Assembly: GCA_027625915.1 (NCBI GenBank)
Contig: JANTQA010000032.1
Location: 6,696,001-6,760,000 of the forward strand
Direction: 5' to 3'
DNA from: Anaeramoeba flamelloides
Taxonomy: Eukaryota > Metamonada > Anaeramoebidae
DNA: 64,000 nucleotides
The stretch's first letter is position 1. Each line of letters begins with the position of its first letter. Of the stretch, positions 1 to 12,248 are shown in pieces. The notes beneath the pieces were generated by a model. The model did no database searches, was not told where the DNA came from, and worked only from the letters and a program-made list of their open reading frames with translations. The position numbers and the translations under genes are program-made.

Positions 1-2006
1 ATTAATCCCAAAGGTAATAGAATAATTATTTACTCAAGGGTACAATTAAACACGATTATGCAACTTCATTTATCAACTTTAGAGAATTGAGTTATCATTT
101 TTAAAAGATTTCATTTTACTCAATGTAATTTTCAGTCAAGAAGATCTGATCCTTTTTTGTTTGGATTTTTAGATCAAAATAAGAAAAGGAATTTTTTTAA
201 AAAATTTTTATTTTGGAAGAAATCACACTTTAAGTAATTTATGAGAGTCTGTATGAACAAATAACCTTGAAGCGTTAATCTTATTTAAAAATACAATAAA
301 AATAAATAAAATATTGAATTCTTGAAGATCTAAAAAATTTAAACATTTATTTTATTCAAAAATATTTCTTAGATTTCTTGAAATTTAAAAGATTGTGCAA
401 TATTAATTTTCAAATACCAAGAGTATAAACAAGGAACTATTGGAATTAAAAGCAGGTATTTGAGAATATATATTATTTTTTTTTTTTAAGATTTATTTCT
501 TTGAATTAGTGTTATATTTGTTTGAAAATCTTTAAAAAATTAGAGAAATAATTGTAAAGTCCATTTATAAAATTTAACGTTTGTGGTTTACAAACCCACT
601 GAAAGAATTAAGATTGAGTTAATTATTTATTGATTATAAATAATCAAAAAAATTATTATTTCTTTAGATTATAAGTTGAATTTTCCCGGTCTAAAAAAAT
701 TATTATAGGTGGATTTTTAATTTGATTTTTTGGATTTTTTTCTTGTATTTTTTTATTCCAATAAAGAGAAAAAATTGATTTAAACTGTTCTTTGAAGCAA
801 AAAATCTTATTTTTTTCAAGTTTAAAATAATTATGGTAATTTTTTTTGTAATTAAGTAGATTTTTTTTCCCAAAGAGTTTTTAGAAAACTTAGTGGTTTC
901 ATTTTTTACTAGTGTATTTTGGTATCCTTCCTATACAGATATTAAGATTTCAATCTTCTTTCAAAGAAAATAATTTTTTTTTTAAATAATTCAGAAATAA
1001 ATTGAATTTTGAAATTTTCAAAAATTCGAAAAAAGGATCATTATTTTAAAAAAAATAACTCATTTCTGAAAATAGCTTTTAAACGTAATTTTACTCTTCT
1101 AGAAATCAGATTTTTACTTCATTTTTCAATTTCAAGATGAGGTAAGTTTTTTTGAATTTGCTATTACATTTCCTTGAAGATTTTTTTTTAGTTTACTAGT
1201 TACTTAATACGATTTTTTATGTTTGTTAGTATTATTTGATTATTATTCTAAGGTTTTGGTTCTATGAAATATGAAATACGATTATTTGTTGATCTTGTAA
1301 TCAGCAATATATCAATATATTTCTTTAATCACCGATTATCAAATCTTTAAAAAATATTCCATTAAAAAACAAACTAAAGAAAACAATGAAAATTTTTTCA
1401 AATTAATTTTGCTATTAACAATTTCTAAAACTTATCCCTTTTCTGTTTTTTTTTAAAAAAATTAAATGAATTTTTTTTTTTTTTTATTAATCATTTTTAC
1501 AAAAAATAAAATTTTAAAAAACCCCTTTGGATATTATTAAAAAAAACAACTCATATCTTGATAAGGGTTTTTTTTTTACGAAATCAAAACTAAACAAAAA
1601 AAAATAAATAAAAAATTGAAACAAGAACATTTATTTTTTTTTTTTTTTTAGAGTATTAAAAATAATTCCAAACGACATAATAATTTTTCGAACTGGATAA
1701 TTTCAAGACAAAGCATTGTCAGAGGTATTTGTTGGATCTTTTTGAATAAAACCTCTTCCAGAGCTGTACAATTCTATAACATCCCCGCAATTTTAATATC
1801 AATAGTTTGGGGTGTTTATTGTTACTATTACAATTCTATATCTTTTTGAAGGTTTGAATTCTTTATCGTTTTTTTTTTTTAAGATCTTTGGTTTGGAGTA
1901 TGTATAATTTCTATTATGATTTCTAAACGATGGATTTTTGAAATCTTAATAGTTCTAAGTTGATTATTTCTTTTTTTTTTTTTTTTTTTTCGAACTGATT
2001 GTGTAG
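1..2006. other. Gene-free AT-rich stretch
   Basis: No open frame with recognisable protein character was found on either strand. The stretch holds long A and T homopolymers and short AT-rich words only. I see no tRNA box, no rRNA similarity and no convincing splice-flanked exon. Confidence 0.5.
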
Positions 2007-2009
2007 CAA

Positions 2010-2340
2010 ATTGTTTTTTTTTATTGCAAGATCCTAAAGTCACTAGGTAAAAAGGTGTTATTCTAATGCTATTGATGAAGTAAAAGTGATTGAAGAAAAA
2101 TCATCATTTTGATTTCTATGGGAATTTTATTAAATCCTCAATCAAAGATCAAAAAAAAACATCCTTGTTTTTTTTCTCAATTAATAGCCTAAGAATTTGA
2201 GTTTTTTAATTTTTAAGAAAATCCATTAATTAATAGTTTTCTTTCAGATGGATATCAACAATTCTTTAATATGTGTATTATTCTGCTTATTTCTTATTTG
2301 TTCTTCAAACATCAAATATATAAAATAATTAATATTTGAA
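2010..2340 (+). repeat. Dispersed repeat family U, copy 1
   Basis: This block matches 45430-45750 in the same orientation and about 30300-30600 in reverse orientation. Shared landmarks are a segment reading CCTAAGAATTTGAGTTTTT, then an AGATGGATATCAACAATTCT-like segment, then TTATTTCTTATTTGTTCTT. Copies are clearly diverged. No coding potential was seen, so this is probably an old non-autonomous element whose ends I cannot define. Confidence 0.5.
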
Positions 2341-2406
2341 AAAAATATTGGTCCCTTTTTCTGAAACAAAGTTTATATTTCTACGTTCGAAATAATAATT
2401 TCTAAA

Positions 2407-2942
2407 TAAACTAAAATTCAAAATTTTCGACACAGCTAAAACGTTACAAACAATCACTAAAATAGAATTTCATTGAAATTCGAAATAATTTTGATTTTTG
2501 TAAAATATGAAAATCATTTTTTCATCTTTTAGTTTTTGTTTTGATTTCATTGTTCGAATTACGTAATTTGCTTTGTTCGATCAAAAATTTTTTTCAACCA
2601 TTGATATTAGGTTAAAGCCAAGTTGTTCCAAATAGAAGAACTCAAATAAAATTAGTTGGTAGTATCTAACCTTTGATCGATCAATATTCCTAATAGAATT
2701 TAAACAAATTTACTAATGTATTTTTTTGTTTTGCTCTCTCCAAAATTTTTAACACACCCATGATTTATTAGTATTGATAATTATTTATTTATTGTTTTCT
2801 GAGTATTGTAATTTATAAAAAAGTGTTAACATTTCAATTAGTGAATGGTTCTAATTTGGTATTTCTTCTTGAATTGATTAAATAAGATTTTTTTTTTCAC
2901 AAATCGAATTTTGGTGTGTTAAAAATTTTGAATTGGGGTTTA
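2407..2942 (+). mobile_element. Non-autonomous DNA element family M, copy 1
   Basis: About 535 bp with inverted ends: the left end starts TAAACTAAAATTC and the right end finishes AATTGGGGTTTA. Copies of nearly the same length lie at 7162-7693 (reverse) and 45977-46504 (same orientation). Shared internal parts include a TTGATCGATCAA-like palindrome. Every copy ends in TA, which suggests Tc1/mariner-type TA insertion, but that is inference. No transposase frame is visible. Confidence 0.6.
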
Positions 2943-3642
2943 GTTTAATACAATTATTTTGGATTTGATCTTATAGATAAGGAAAATTAATTTTTTAGAT
3001 GGCTGTAAAATTACGTTTTTCAATTACTATCAAACATAAAAAATATCAAATAATTATTGTTCTGAGAAATTTATAATATTTTTTTTGCACACCTATTTTT
3101 TGAGTCACATTTTAATTTTTGAATATTTGAAAAACATTTAATACACACTATTAAAAATTATAATTATACAAAAAATATTTCCGATGGAATTCGAACTTGA
3201 AAAAAAAATAAAAAATCAATGATTTTTTTTTTATTATTTAAGGGGGTATTTAGCTCCTCTTGCGTGCCAGAATTCCTAAATTTTTGCTTGGGAATCTTAT
3301 TAAAGACCCAAAGATAAGTTTATTATCCACTAAGGCTAATAAACTTGATGAATCTATTTTTGTAATAATATTAAGAATATTATTATTTTTTAATATATTA
3401 GATATATTAATTTTTTTTAATTCAGATATTTAGATTTTACCATTATTTTCATAGGCTGAGCAATTCCATAGAAAATGTTCCAAATCTTCAATAATATCTA
3501 AATTATTTATTTTTTTACATATCTCACAATATTTTGATTTATTTTTATTCATAACATAAGAGTACCTGTTTAAATAATTTATAAAATTTCTAAGTTTTAA
3601 AATTGAAGTTGAGCAACCCTTCCCTTTTAAAGATCTTTTGAA

Positions 3643-3925
3643 TTCTGGAAAACCGCAGTTAGGTTTTTTTTAATTTGAGAAATAAAAAGAAAGTGCCGTT
3701 AGGTTTTCTTGAGCTTTCTGTTTATTTATAAAATCGATAGATTTTTGTTAGGTTTTTTTGAGTTTTCTATTTATTTGTGAAGTGTTCTAGGCTTTTTTTA
3801 CTTTTTGAAATAAACCGAAAATTTTAATAAATTTTCGGTTTATTTCAAAAACCTCAAAAAAACCTAGAACACTTAACAGATAAAACAGAAAACCTCAAGA
3901 AAACCTAGGCACTTGACGGCATTTG
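3643..3925. repeat. Palindromic modular element P1, inside LINE L1
   Basis: The block folds on itself: a segment with AAACCGAAAATTTTAATAAA is followed by its near-exact inverse, and outer arms carry GTTAGGTTTTCTTGAG and CTCAAGAAAACCTAGG. The left outer end contains half of the TTCTGGAAAA module seen in P2, P4, P5, P6 and P8. The right end reads CCTAGGCACTTGACGGCA, close to the ends of P3, P4 and P6. It is non-coding and interrupts the L1 sequence. Confidence 0.7.
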
Positions 3926-4297
3926 ACGACACAACTGCTTGTTTATTGTGTTATTTATTTGGATAATTTTTAGTTATTTTTGGACTTTCCAACTTGTACT
4001 ATTTTCTAATTGATTAATTCGGTATTTCTCCAGTTCAATTTCTAATTCTTTTAAGTTATTTGAGATTGCCAGTTAATATTTTCAAATTCTTTTTCTAAAA
4101 AAAGGAAGATAATGAATTAATTCATCAAAACCAAGGGTTTTTATTTTTTGGATTAACTTAAATCTTCTTTTATATATTGTTGTTCTGACAGGATCAAATT
4201 TTGCTTCTGTTTTATAAATAAGCCTAGGGGGGAATGTGGGTTAATTAATAAAAATTTTGTAATTTTTTTATTCATTCCAAGTATCAATATCTTTAAA

Positions 4298-4953
4298 GCA
4301 CTACTGTCGGTATAAAAGGAAAAACTTTGGATTTTTACATTTTTTTTTATTTTCACTTTTTTGGAAAGTTCTTTTCCAACTTTTATTTAAAAAAATTTGA
4401 AAAAAAATAAAAATAAATAAAGAAAAAAATTTCATTGAAAGATTTCAATGACAAAACAAAAGTTACTTGGAATAGAATAATAAACCCTTGAAATTCCAAG
4501 TAAATTAGATCTTGAGCCAGACAATAAAAAATATTATTTTTCCACACTTTTGTTCTTTGATTTTTTTCGATTTATTTTTGTTACGTAATTGTTTTTGAAT
4601 TTTGTTTTTTTATTGCAAGGCCTATAGTTGCTTAACACATTCGTGTAATTAAATTCAGTTGCCAAAAAAATTTGTTCTTTAATTTTTCATTTATGAACTA
4701 AAATAGGATTTATTTCTTTCTTTTCTTTTTGAAAAAATTACAACTTGAGTTTTATTGAAAACTTCATCTATTAGTAAATCTTGCAATCATGAATTGTTTC
4801 CCATTTTTAATAACACCCCTGTTTAATTCTCCGAACATTTGAACCATTTGCTTCGTAACATAGATTACTGTTTTTTCATATTTGAAAAACGACTTTTAAA
4901 AAAAAAATGAATTTTCAAAATCCGGCTTTTTCTTTTTATACCCAAAATACCCC
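4298..4953. mobile_element. Element F inserted in LINE L1, TTTAAA duplication
   Basis: About 656 bp separate two LINE segments that are continuous in the L4 copy (near 52580-52600). TTTAAA stands directly on both sides (4292-4297 and 4954-4959), as expected for a target-site duplication. The ends are imperfect inverted repeats: GGTATAAAAGGAAAAACTTT on the left against TTTTTCTTTTTATACCC on the right. No transposase frame is visible, so the element is non-autonomous. Confidence 0.7.
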
Positions 4954-5455
4954 TTTAAAATCTGTTTTTGTCAAATCAAATATTTCTAATCCATATAATA
5001 ATTGGCTATGCAATACAGCTTTAAAAAAATCTGAATTTTTAATCCAGTAGAAAAATTTTTTTGTTATAAGATATTGATTAATTTTTTTGAAATTGTTCTT
5101 AACTTTATCAAGGTTAAACTTTAAATGAGTTTTTTTATCCAGCCAAATACCAAGATATAAAATTTTCTTTGGAATTAAAGTTTTTTTAGTTTTATCACTA
5201 TTCGAATTCATTCCGAAATCTCTTATAATTTTAAAGATTTTTTCCAAGTTGAAAATTAATTTCTATCAATGATCCTTTCATAAGCAAAATTAGATCATCA
5301 GCAAACATCTGAACATGTATTGCGAATGGTTTAATTTTTTCTAAGAGAAAATGAGTAATAAATCCAAATAATAATAAAACACATTCAGAATTAATTCAGA
5401 GAGAAAAATTGAGTATTATTTTTCCCTGTGTTTCTTCTTCCACTTCTTATTCTTC

Positions 5456-5742
5456 TCACCTGCCTTTTTTTTTCTTTTTCTTACCCTTTTTGTTCTTGGC
5501 TTTGAATTCCTCTTCACTACTAATCTCTCTCCTCGTTCCTCCTTCACTTTCATTTTCGCTTTCATTTTCGCTTTCATTTTCGCTTGATTTTTCACTTTCA
5601 CTTTCACGTTCACTTTCACTTTCATTTTCGCTTTCATTTTTCACTTTCGCTTTCACTTTCATTTTCACTTGATTTTTCACTTTCGCTTTCAATTTCGCTT
5701 TCAGTTTCATTTTCACTTGATTTTTCGCTTTTACTTTCGATT

Positions 5743-5791
<49 letters not shown>

Positions 5792-6863
5792 CGCTTTCAC
5801 TTATACTCACACTTTCACTTTCATTTTCGCTTTCAGGTTCATTTTCACTTGATTTTTCAGGTTCACTTTCGCTTTCACTTATACTCACACTTTCGCTTTC
5901 AATTTCGCTTTCAGTTTCATTTTCACTTTCAATTTCGCTTGTACTTTCAATTTCACTTTCACTTTCACTCTCAGTTTCGCTTTCACTTATACTCACACTT
6001 TCACTTTCATTTTCGCTTTCAGGTTCACTTTCGCTTTCACTTTCACTTATACTCACACTTTCGCTTTCAGTTTCATTTTCACTTGATTTTTCACTTTCAC
6101 TTTCACTTTCGCTTTCAGTTTCATTTTCACTTGATTTTTCACTTGTACTCAGACTTCTACTATTTGAAGAAATTGATGCATTCTTATGCTTTGTTTTTTT
6201 CTCTTTTTTTATAAATTTTAGTTTATGTTTAGATTTGTTATGGTTATGGTGCTTGTGCTTTTTATTTTTATTTTTCTCACCCATTTTATTTTTATGTTTA
6301 GATTTTTTCTTCTTCGCCCCCCTTTTAGATATGAGTTTATTTTTATATTTGTTATAATGCCTATGCTTTTTGTGTTTATATCTCCCCTTTTCCATTTTTG
6401 TATATTTCTTTTTATTTTTGAGTTTTTTTTTTTTTTTGCTATTTTCATAATTATTTTTGTTTCTCTTTTCCTTCGGCTTTATAGCAAAAGGATTAGTGGT
6501 AAGAACCCATTCATCAGAGTAATCAGAGTCACCAGAACTATCAGAATCACCATAGTCATCATTATTAGAATTATTACCATAATTGGACACACTTGAATCA
6601 CTTGAATGGTGAACTTTTGGTTTTTTAGAATCTCGATTCTTAGAAACTTTAGAATTAACAGTATTTTCATTATATTTTTGCAATTTAGAATTCTTAGTTA
6701 CAGAGTCCATTGTTGATATTTTCCACTTTAATGTATGTTCTCTGTCAAAATTTACTTTGATCCAATTTATTGTTTGGAGAAAAACTTCTGTTAATTTTTC
6801 TAATTCCTCATTTTTCAATTTTTTTTGATCATGAATAAATTGATTTCTAAATAATCGGCATTC
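5456..6863 (-). CDS. Lys/His-rich and Ser/Glu-repeat protein, last visible exon
   Basis: The minus-strand frame opens after a TTTTAG acceptor at 6864-6866, so this looks like an internal or 3' exon and no ATG start is seen in it. It begins with about 45 ordinary residues (ECRLFRNQF onward), then an acidic Ser/Asp region, then a Lys/His-rich basic block, then a long array of SE, SES and SSENE units coded by hexamers such as AGTGAA. The frame stops at 5634, where a T run of five (5637-5641) replaces the four seen elsewhere in the array. In the neighbouring frame the Ser/Glu array continues and ends in a Lys-rich tail at 5456, right beside an AG|GTGAGA donor-like site. The real tail is therefore probably in that frame, or splices onward. 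The family is unknown to me. Low complexity makes function unassignable, though a nuclear or nucleic-acid-associated role would fit. Confidence 0.55.
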
Positions 6864-7161
6864 CTAAAATATAAAACAAATTTAAAAAATAAAATATTTG
6901 AAAAATAAAACCAATTTAATTATTATAGAAGAATAAAATTTTTTTCATAAATGTGAAAAAATCAAAGTCTTATTTTTCCAGCTTTTTAATAAATAGGGAT
7001 TTTCCGTAATTTCTATTATCGAAATAAAAAAAAATATTTGAAAATAAAGACCCTTATTTTAATTTAATATTCAAGTAGAAACAGAAAATGCTTTTAAAAA
7101 AATCAAAAGATATTCCTCCATTTTTTGAGATCTAATTTTTTTCCAAATTATTTTTTTAATG

Positions 7162-7693
7162 TAAACCCCGTTCCAAAAATTTGGACAACCCAAAATCAAA
7201 AATAGGCAAAAAAAAAACCCAATTTATTGTATTTTCCCAAACCTAATATAAAACCACATTTAAGTAACCCAGTATTAATGTTTTAATAAGTAATCATTTG
7301 AACCCAAATAAAAGAAAAAAATATAAAACTCAAAAATAAAAACAGGTGTGTCCAAAATAATGAAACGAGCGGAACAAAAAATGTATTGGTAAATATGTTG
7401 ACATTTCACCAACAATTGTTGATCGATCAAATGTTAAGATACCATCTACCAATTGTATGTGATTTTCCAATTTAACAAAGTCAACACTAACCTTCTATCA
7501 ACCATTGGAAAAAAATTTCGAGATCTAAGGAAACAGATTACGTAACTGCAAAAAAGGAAATGAAAACAAAACATAAAAGACAAAAAATGAAATTGTTTGT
7601 AAAATCAAAATTCTTTCTAATTTGAATTTAAAGTGCAGTAATGATGTTCTTTCCACTGTTTAAATTTTGTCCAAATTTTTGGAATCTAGTTTA
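7162..7693 (-). mobile_element. Non-autonomous DNA element family M, copy 2
   Basis: About 532 bp. The left end TAAACCCCGTTCCAAAAATT and the right end AATTTTTGGAATCTAGTTTA are inverted copies of each other, and each ends in TA. Internal sequence matches 45977-46504 and 2407-2942 on the opposite strand, including the region around the TTGATCGATCAA-like palindrome. No long frame is present. Confidence 0.7.
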
Positions 7694-9464
7694 GTTTATG
7701 TTAAATATTTTATTTTATATATTATACTTTACGGAATTTATTTTATGAAAAAGATATTATGTAATTTCTGTTCCGAAATATATTTTTTGATAATTGTTTT
7801 TTTTTTGGCAAAAAATTAAATTCTCACATAAAAATGGAAAACTAAAATAATTTACAAATAACGATACAAATTCAAACTCAATAAACAAATAACTCGATGA
7901 GAAGAAAAACATATATTGGTAATAAAAGATTTTCAAGTGATAAGAAAAGAGTTTTAGATTAGCCCGGTAAAAATGAAGGAAATATTATTTATTTTATCAT
8001 ATCCCATATAAAAAGAAGTCTTAATGAATACTAAACTCTTTTTCAGTCAAAGGGGTCCAGTTTTATTGAAGAGATAGAACATAGTCTATGAGTTTAATTC
8101 ATTATTCTTCTCAAACTAAAATTTCAATTTTTAAATCGAGATCATTTTTTCTAAATTTAGTAAATTGTTTTTTTTGATTTTTATTTACAAATTTTGTTTT
8201 GTTTTTTCTTTTTATTTTTTTTTAAAAAATTAAATTCAAAAAATTCTTTGAAACTACAAATTAACATTAAGAAAATTGAGGCTTTGTATGTTTTTTTTAA
8301 ATTCATACATTTAGAATTAAAAAATCTTATTGTAAAGTTTTTTAATTTTCTAAAGAAATTGAGAAAATTTTACATTCAAAAAGTTTCAATGAAAGTGGTA
8401 CAAAAATTTTTTTAACATTTTTTTTTTTTTGAAATTTATGGTTTGTTCAGGCATTTCTTTTAATGAATCTCAACTCTGATCCTAAGTTTATTATTTCTCG
8501 CATTTCTAAACAATCGTAGTTTGGCTAATTCCTTAAAAAAAAATAAATAAATTTTTCATTTTTGGCTAGGAACCTTTGAGTGAAATGGAGTTTAGAAATT
8601 CTATAAAAAATGATATGTATTAACAAATTATAATACTAATTAAGATAAGACCCATAAATTGAAATAATAAAAGCCAAAACTATTATTTCATTTTATTTCA
8701 ATTTTTTTAAATTCAAATACTTTATTGATTTTTTGATCTTTTTAATCTTTTAATTACAAAAAAATCATCTATTTTGGAATTTCTGTTCCGTAATTCATAT
8801 TCAGTAATGTATGTTTCGTAATTCCTATTCAGCAAATATTACCTAAAAAGATGACTGATCTTGAATATTTAAACAAAAAAATGGATTTTGGAATTTCTGT
8901 TGCGTAATTCATTTTAAGTAAAATGATTACAAATAAAAACCTTAATTTGTAATTGTTCCAAAAACTATGAAACTTTTTTGGTGCACCGACAAGGGAGAAG
9001 GATACAATATCTTATTTTTAAAAATTATTGTTTATTAACATGAATTCTCAATATCACTTGGAAATTTGTTACTCCACATATGAATAATTGGTATTTGTGC
9101 TTAACTCTGCTATGTCTGAAAAACTTTTTTAAATTTTTTTTTTACATTCTTCCTTTCACTACTTATCCAATGGGAACGTTAATGAATTATCATTATTAAT
9201 ATGTGGAGTAATAAATTTCCAAGTAATATTTTGATTTTTAATACTAATTCGTTAAAGTGCTACCAACACACGTACACAAAATTATCTCTTTTTTATTTAT
9301 TTTTTGTGATAGCGATCGAATCGAAGCCTATTGCCCTTATGCGAAAGCAGTTTTTCAGAAACTTCGTCGTTGGTTTGAAAAATTACCGAGTTTTAGAATT
9401 TATATTTCACACCCAATTTTTTTATTAATATAATAAAGATCTTCTTTTTGACTCTTTTATTTTT
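7694..9464. other. Gene-free stretch with one inverted repeat
   Basis: No convincing exon is visible. At 9052-9085 and 9190-9226 lies an inverted repeat of about 33 bp per arm (left arm includes TTACTCCACATAT, right arm ATATGTGGAGTAA) with a loop of roughly 100 bp. It could be a small foldback element. The small open frames here lack protein-like composition. Confidence 0.45.
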
Positions 9465-9673
9465 TTTTATTCATAATTTTATTTTTTAGTTATTTGTTTT
9501 TCTTGATTTTATTTGGATAAAAAGGGTTATATGTATAAACATTAATACCACATAACTTAAACGTGTTTTAATATTAAGTTTTGTAAAAAATATAAACAAA
9601 TTGAGATTTTTTTCCCTTATTTTTGATTTTGAGTGTTTCTGTTATGTCAAAATTTTTGGGATAGGGTTTATTT
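9465..9673 (+). repeat. Partial copy of element family M
   Basis: The block resembles the last 170-200 bp of the 45977-46504 element. It includes TTTATTTGGATAAAAA, TATTTTTGATTTTGAGTG and an end of TCAAAATTTTTGGGATAGGG followed by TTTA. The other end is missing, so this is a truncated copy. Confidence 0.5.
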
Positions 9674-10162
9674 TCGAACTAAAAAAAAAAAAAAAAAAAA
9701 CAATTAAAAAAACCGAAATACAAAGAATAACTTTTAATTTGATTACCTTTTTGAGTATTATTTTTTATTAAATGTATTTTTTTTTCAAAGTAGAGGAATT
9801 TTATATAAATAATGAAAACTTTATAAAAACAATCCAAAAAATATTTTTTAATTGGATTAATGATATATCTCAGAAAAATATTAAATTTATGAAAAATTGG
9901 AATTTATTATACATTCATAAATCTGGAGATGAAGGGATTCCACTTAATTATCGGCCAATTTCAATAAATCAAACTCTCCCAAGATTTTTTCTCAAATTGT
10001 TATATGCAGGAATTCAAGATTCTTGGGACTTAGTTTCAAAAAAACAATTTGGATTTGAAAAAAAAATAGATCCCAGAATTGCAGTTTTAAACTTATTGAA
10101 TGAAATTCAAAAAATTAAAAATAAATTTAAAAAAGAAAATATTTATAACGTTTCAATATTTA

Positions 10163-10983
10163 CTGTCAAATCTAAAACCCGGAAATTTCTGAAACCAGGT
10201 AATTCCATTTTTCTGATCAATTGAAAATATTAGTAAAAAGTCAAAAATATACTCCCATTTTAAAGATAAATAACCCAATTACCCAGCAACTTATAACCTT
10301 TCCAATTGGGGTATTGGTTAAATATTCTGAATCCACCATTTTTAACTCTTTGGTGAATTCAGAAATCAAAAAAATCCAAAATTTGTAAAATTAATTGAGA
10401 ACATGAATGAAAATGAAAATCCACTTTTGATTTTAAATTTTGAAATAAAAAACATTTTTATACTTTTAAAATATTTGAAAGCATTTGAATTTGAGAGAGG
10501 TGTTTGATTATTACAAATTTTCATGAAATTATGAAAACCATTTTGTAAAAAAATAAATCCTCTAAGGTTCCCAATAGAAATTTATAATTTTGAAAAAATT
10601 ATTAAAAGAAAGATATAAAGTAAATAAAACTCTTATTTCATAAATGCAATAACAAAATAATTCTTATAAAGATGATTCCTAATAAATTTAGAATTTATCT
10701 AAAGGGAAAATCGCAATAAATTTGATTTTCAATTTTCAGTAATGTTCTCAATTTATTTTACAAATTTTGGATTTTTTTGGTTTCTGAATTCACCAAAGAG
10801 TTAAAAATGGTGGATTCAGAATATTTAACCAATACCCCAATTGGAAAGGTTATAAGTCGCTTGGTAATTAGGTTATTTGTCTGTAAAATGGGAGTATATT
10901 TTTGACATTTTACTAATATTTTCAATTGATCAGAAAAATGGAATTACCGGGTTTCAGAAATTTCCGGGTTTTAGATTTGACGG
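10163..10983. mobile_element. Long-inverted-repeat element E in LINE L2, TTA duplication
   Basis: An 821 bp insert. The first about 240 bp and the last about 240 bp are near-exact inverted copies, beginning CTGTCAAATCTAAAACCC and ending GGGTTTTAGATTTGACGG. TTA flanks both ends (10160-10162 and 10984-10986), and the interrupted LINE reads straight across in L4. A 3-bp TTA duplication is typical of PIF/Harbinger-type insertion; the family assignment is inference. The middle of about 330 bp has no transposase frame. It is a foldback-like non-autonomous element. Confidence 0.8.
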
Positions 10984-11857
10984 TTATACAAAAATGTTTT
11001 GACTCTATACACCATTCACTTATTTATTATTCAATTAAAAAAATTTATAAAAAATCAAATTATTGTAAAATATCTACTCGCTTATTATTCAAAAGAAGGA
11101 ACTGATGTTTATCGAGGAGATCCATTATTTCCTTTATTATTTGGATTTATTTCTTATTTTTTCTAAGAAATTCAAAATATTGTATTTTCCAAATGTTTGA
11201 AGATGATCTAATTTTACTTATGAAAGGATCATTAATAGAAATCAATTTTCAATTTAAAAAAATTATATAAAATAATAAGAGATTTTGGAATGAATCCTAA
11301 CAATGATAAAACTAAAAAAATTTTAATTCCAAAGAAAATTTTATATCTTGGTATTTGGTTAGAGAAAAAAACTCATTTAAAATTTAACCTTGATAAAGTT
11401 AAGACCAATTTTAAAAAAATTAATCAATATCTTACAACAAAAAAATTTTTTCTACTGGATTAAAAATTCAGATTTTTTTAAAGCTGTATTGCATAGCCAA
11501 TTATTATATGGATTAGAAATATTTGATTTGACAAAAACAGATTTTAAAAATATTGATACTTGGATTAATAAAAAAATTTAACAAAATTTTTTATTAATTA
11601 ACCCACACCCTCCCCCCTAGGCTTATTTATAAAACTGAAGCAAAAATTGATCCTGTCAGAATAACGATATATAAAAGAAGATTTAAGTTAATTCAAAAAT
11701 TAAAAATCCTCGGTTTTGATGAATTAATCCAACTACCTCCCTTATAGAAAAAAAGAATCAGAAAATATTAATTGGTATTCTCAAAAATTTAAAACAACTA
11801 GAATATGAACCAGAAAATTTCAGAATTAAAATTTTAGAAAATAGTCCAAGTTGGAAA

Positions 11858-12020
11858 TGTCGTTAGGTTTTTTTTTAATTTAAGAAATAAACAGAAAATT
11901 TCAAAAATTTTCCTAAATTCTCTTTAATTAAAAAAAAACCTTTTCTTCTATTCAAAAAAAATATAGTAAAATCTTTGATTTTACTCTCTTCTTTTAAATT
12001 TTGGAAAACCTAACTACAAA
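11858..12020. repeat. Palindromic modular element P2, inside LINE L2
   Basis: Starts GTCGTTAGG and ends GGAAAACCTAACTAC. It contains the AAATCTTTGATTTTACTC module shared with P4, P5, P6 and P8. The uninterrupted LINE copy L3 lacks it. The corresponding LINE position in L4 holds P8, with matching right-hand flank. Confidence 0.6.
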
Positions 12021-12248
12021 ATATATTTAAAATGGAAGGGTTCAACTTCAATTTTAAAACTCAGAAATTTTACAAATTACCTAAACAGGTATTCTTAAGT
12101 TATGAATAAAAATAAATCAAAATATTTTGAATTATGTAACAAAATAAACAATTTAGAAATCATTAGAGATTTGGACCATTTTCTATGGAATTGCTCGGCC
12201 TATGAAAATAATCGCAAAATCTGTTAATTTGAATTAAAAAAAAATAAT

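Larger units (their letters stand above)
3237..5385 (-). mobile_element. LINE fragment L1 (reverse transcriptase C-terminal half and 3' end)
   Basis: Read on the minus strand, the piece starts inside the reverse transcriptase palm with an intact FADDL box (about 5305 to 5291). It continues through the thumb region (open from 5247 to 4936) and ends with a zinc-binding-like C-terminus (CEIC, then EDLEHFLWNCSAY, about 3540-3440). The 3' end at 3237 is CTTAAATAATAAA plus an A run, shared with L2 and L3. The N-terminal half is missing, as in 5'-truncated LINEs. It is interrupted by element F (4298-4953) and palindromic insert P1 (3643-3925). The FADD box and an adjacent GDPLSP motif in sister copies point to a non-LTR element, not an LTR element. 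Confidence 0.8.

Noticed and set aside
4936-5380. LINE reverse transcriptase considered as an LTR-element or retron polymerase
   Set aside because: FADDL, GDPLSPLLF in sister copies, poly-A tails, 5' truncation and a CCHC-like C-terminus fit a non-LTR LINE; no LTRs, protease, integrase or gag were seen.
5409-6596. Plus-strand frames rich in Ser/Leu/Phe opposite the Ser/Glu array
   Set aside because: They are antisense readings of the hexamer array and inherit its periodicity; the minus strand has the sensible protein composition and a splice acceptor.
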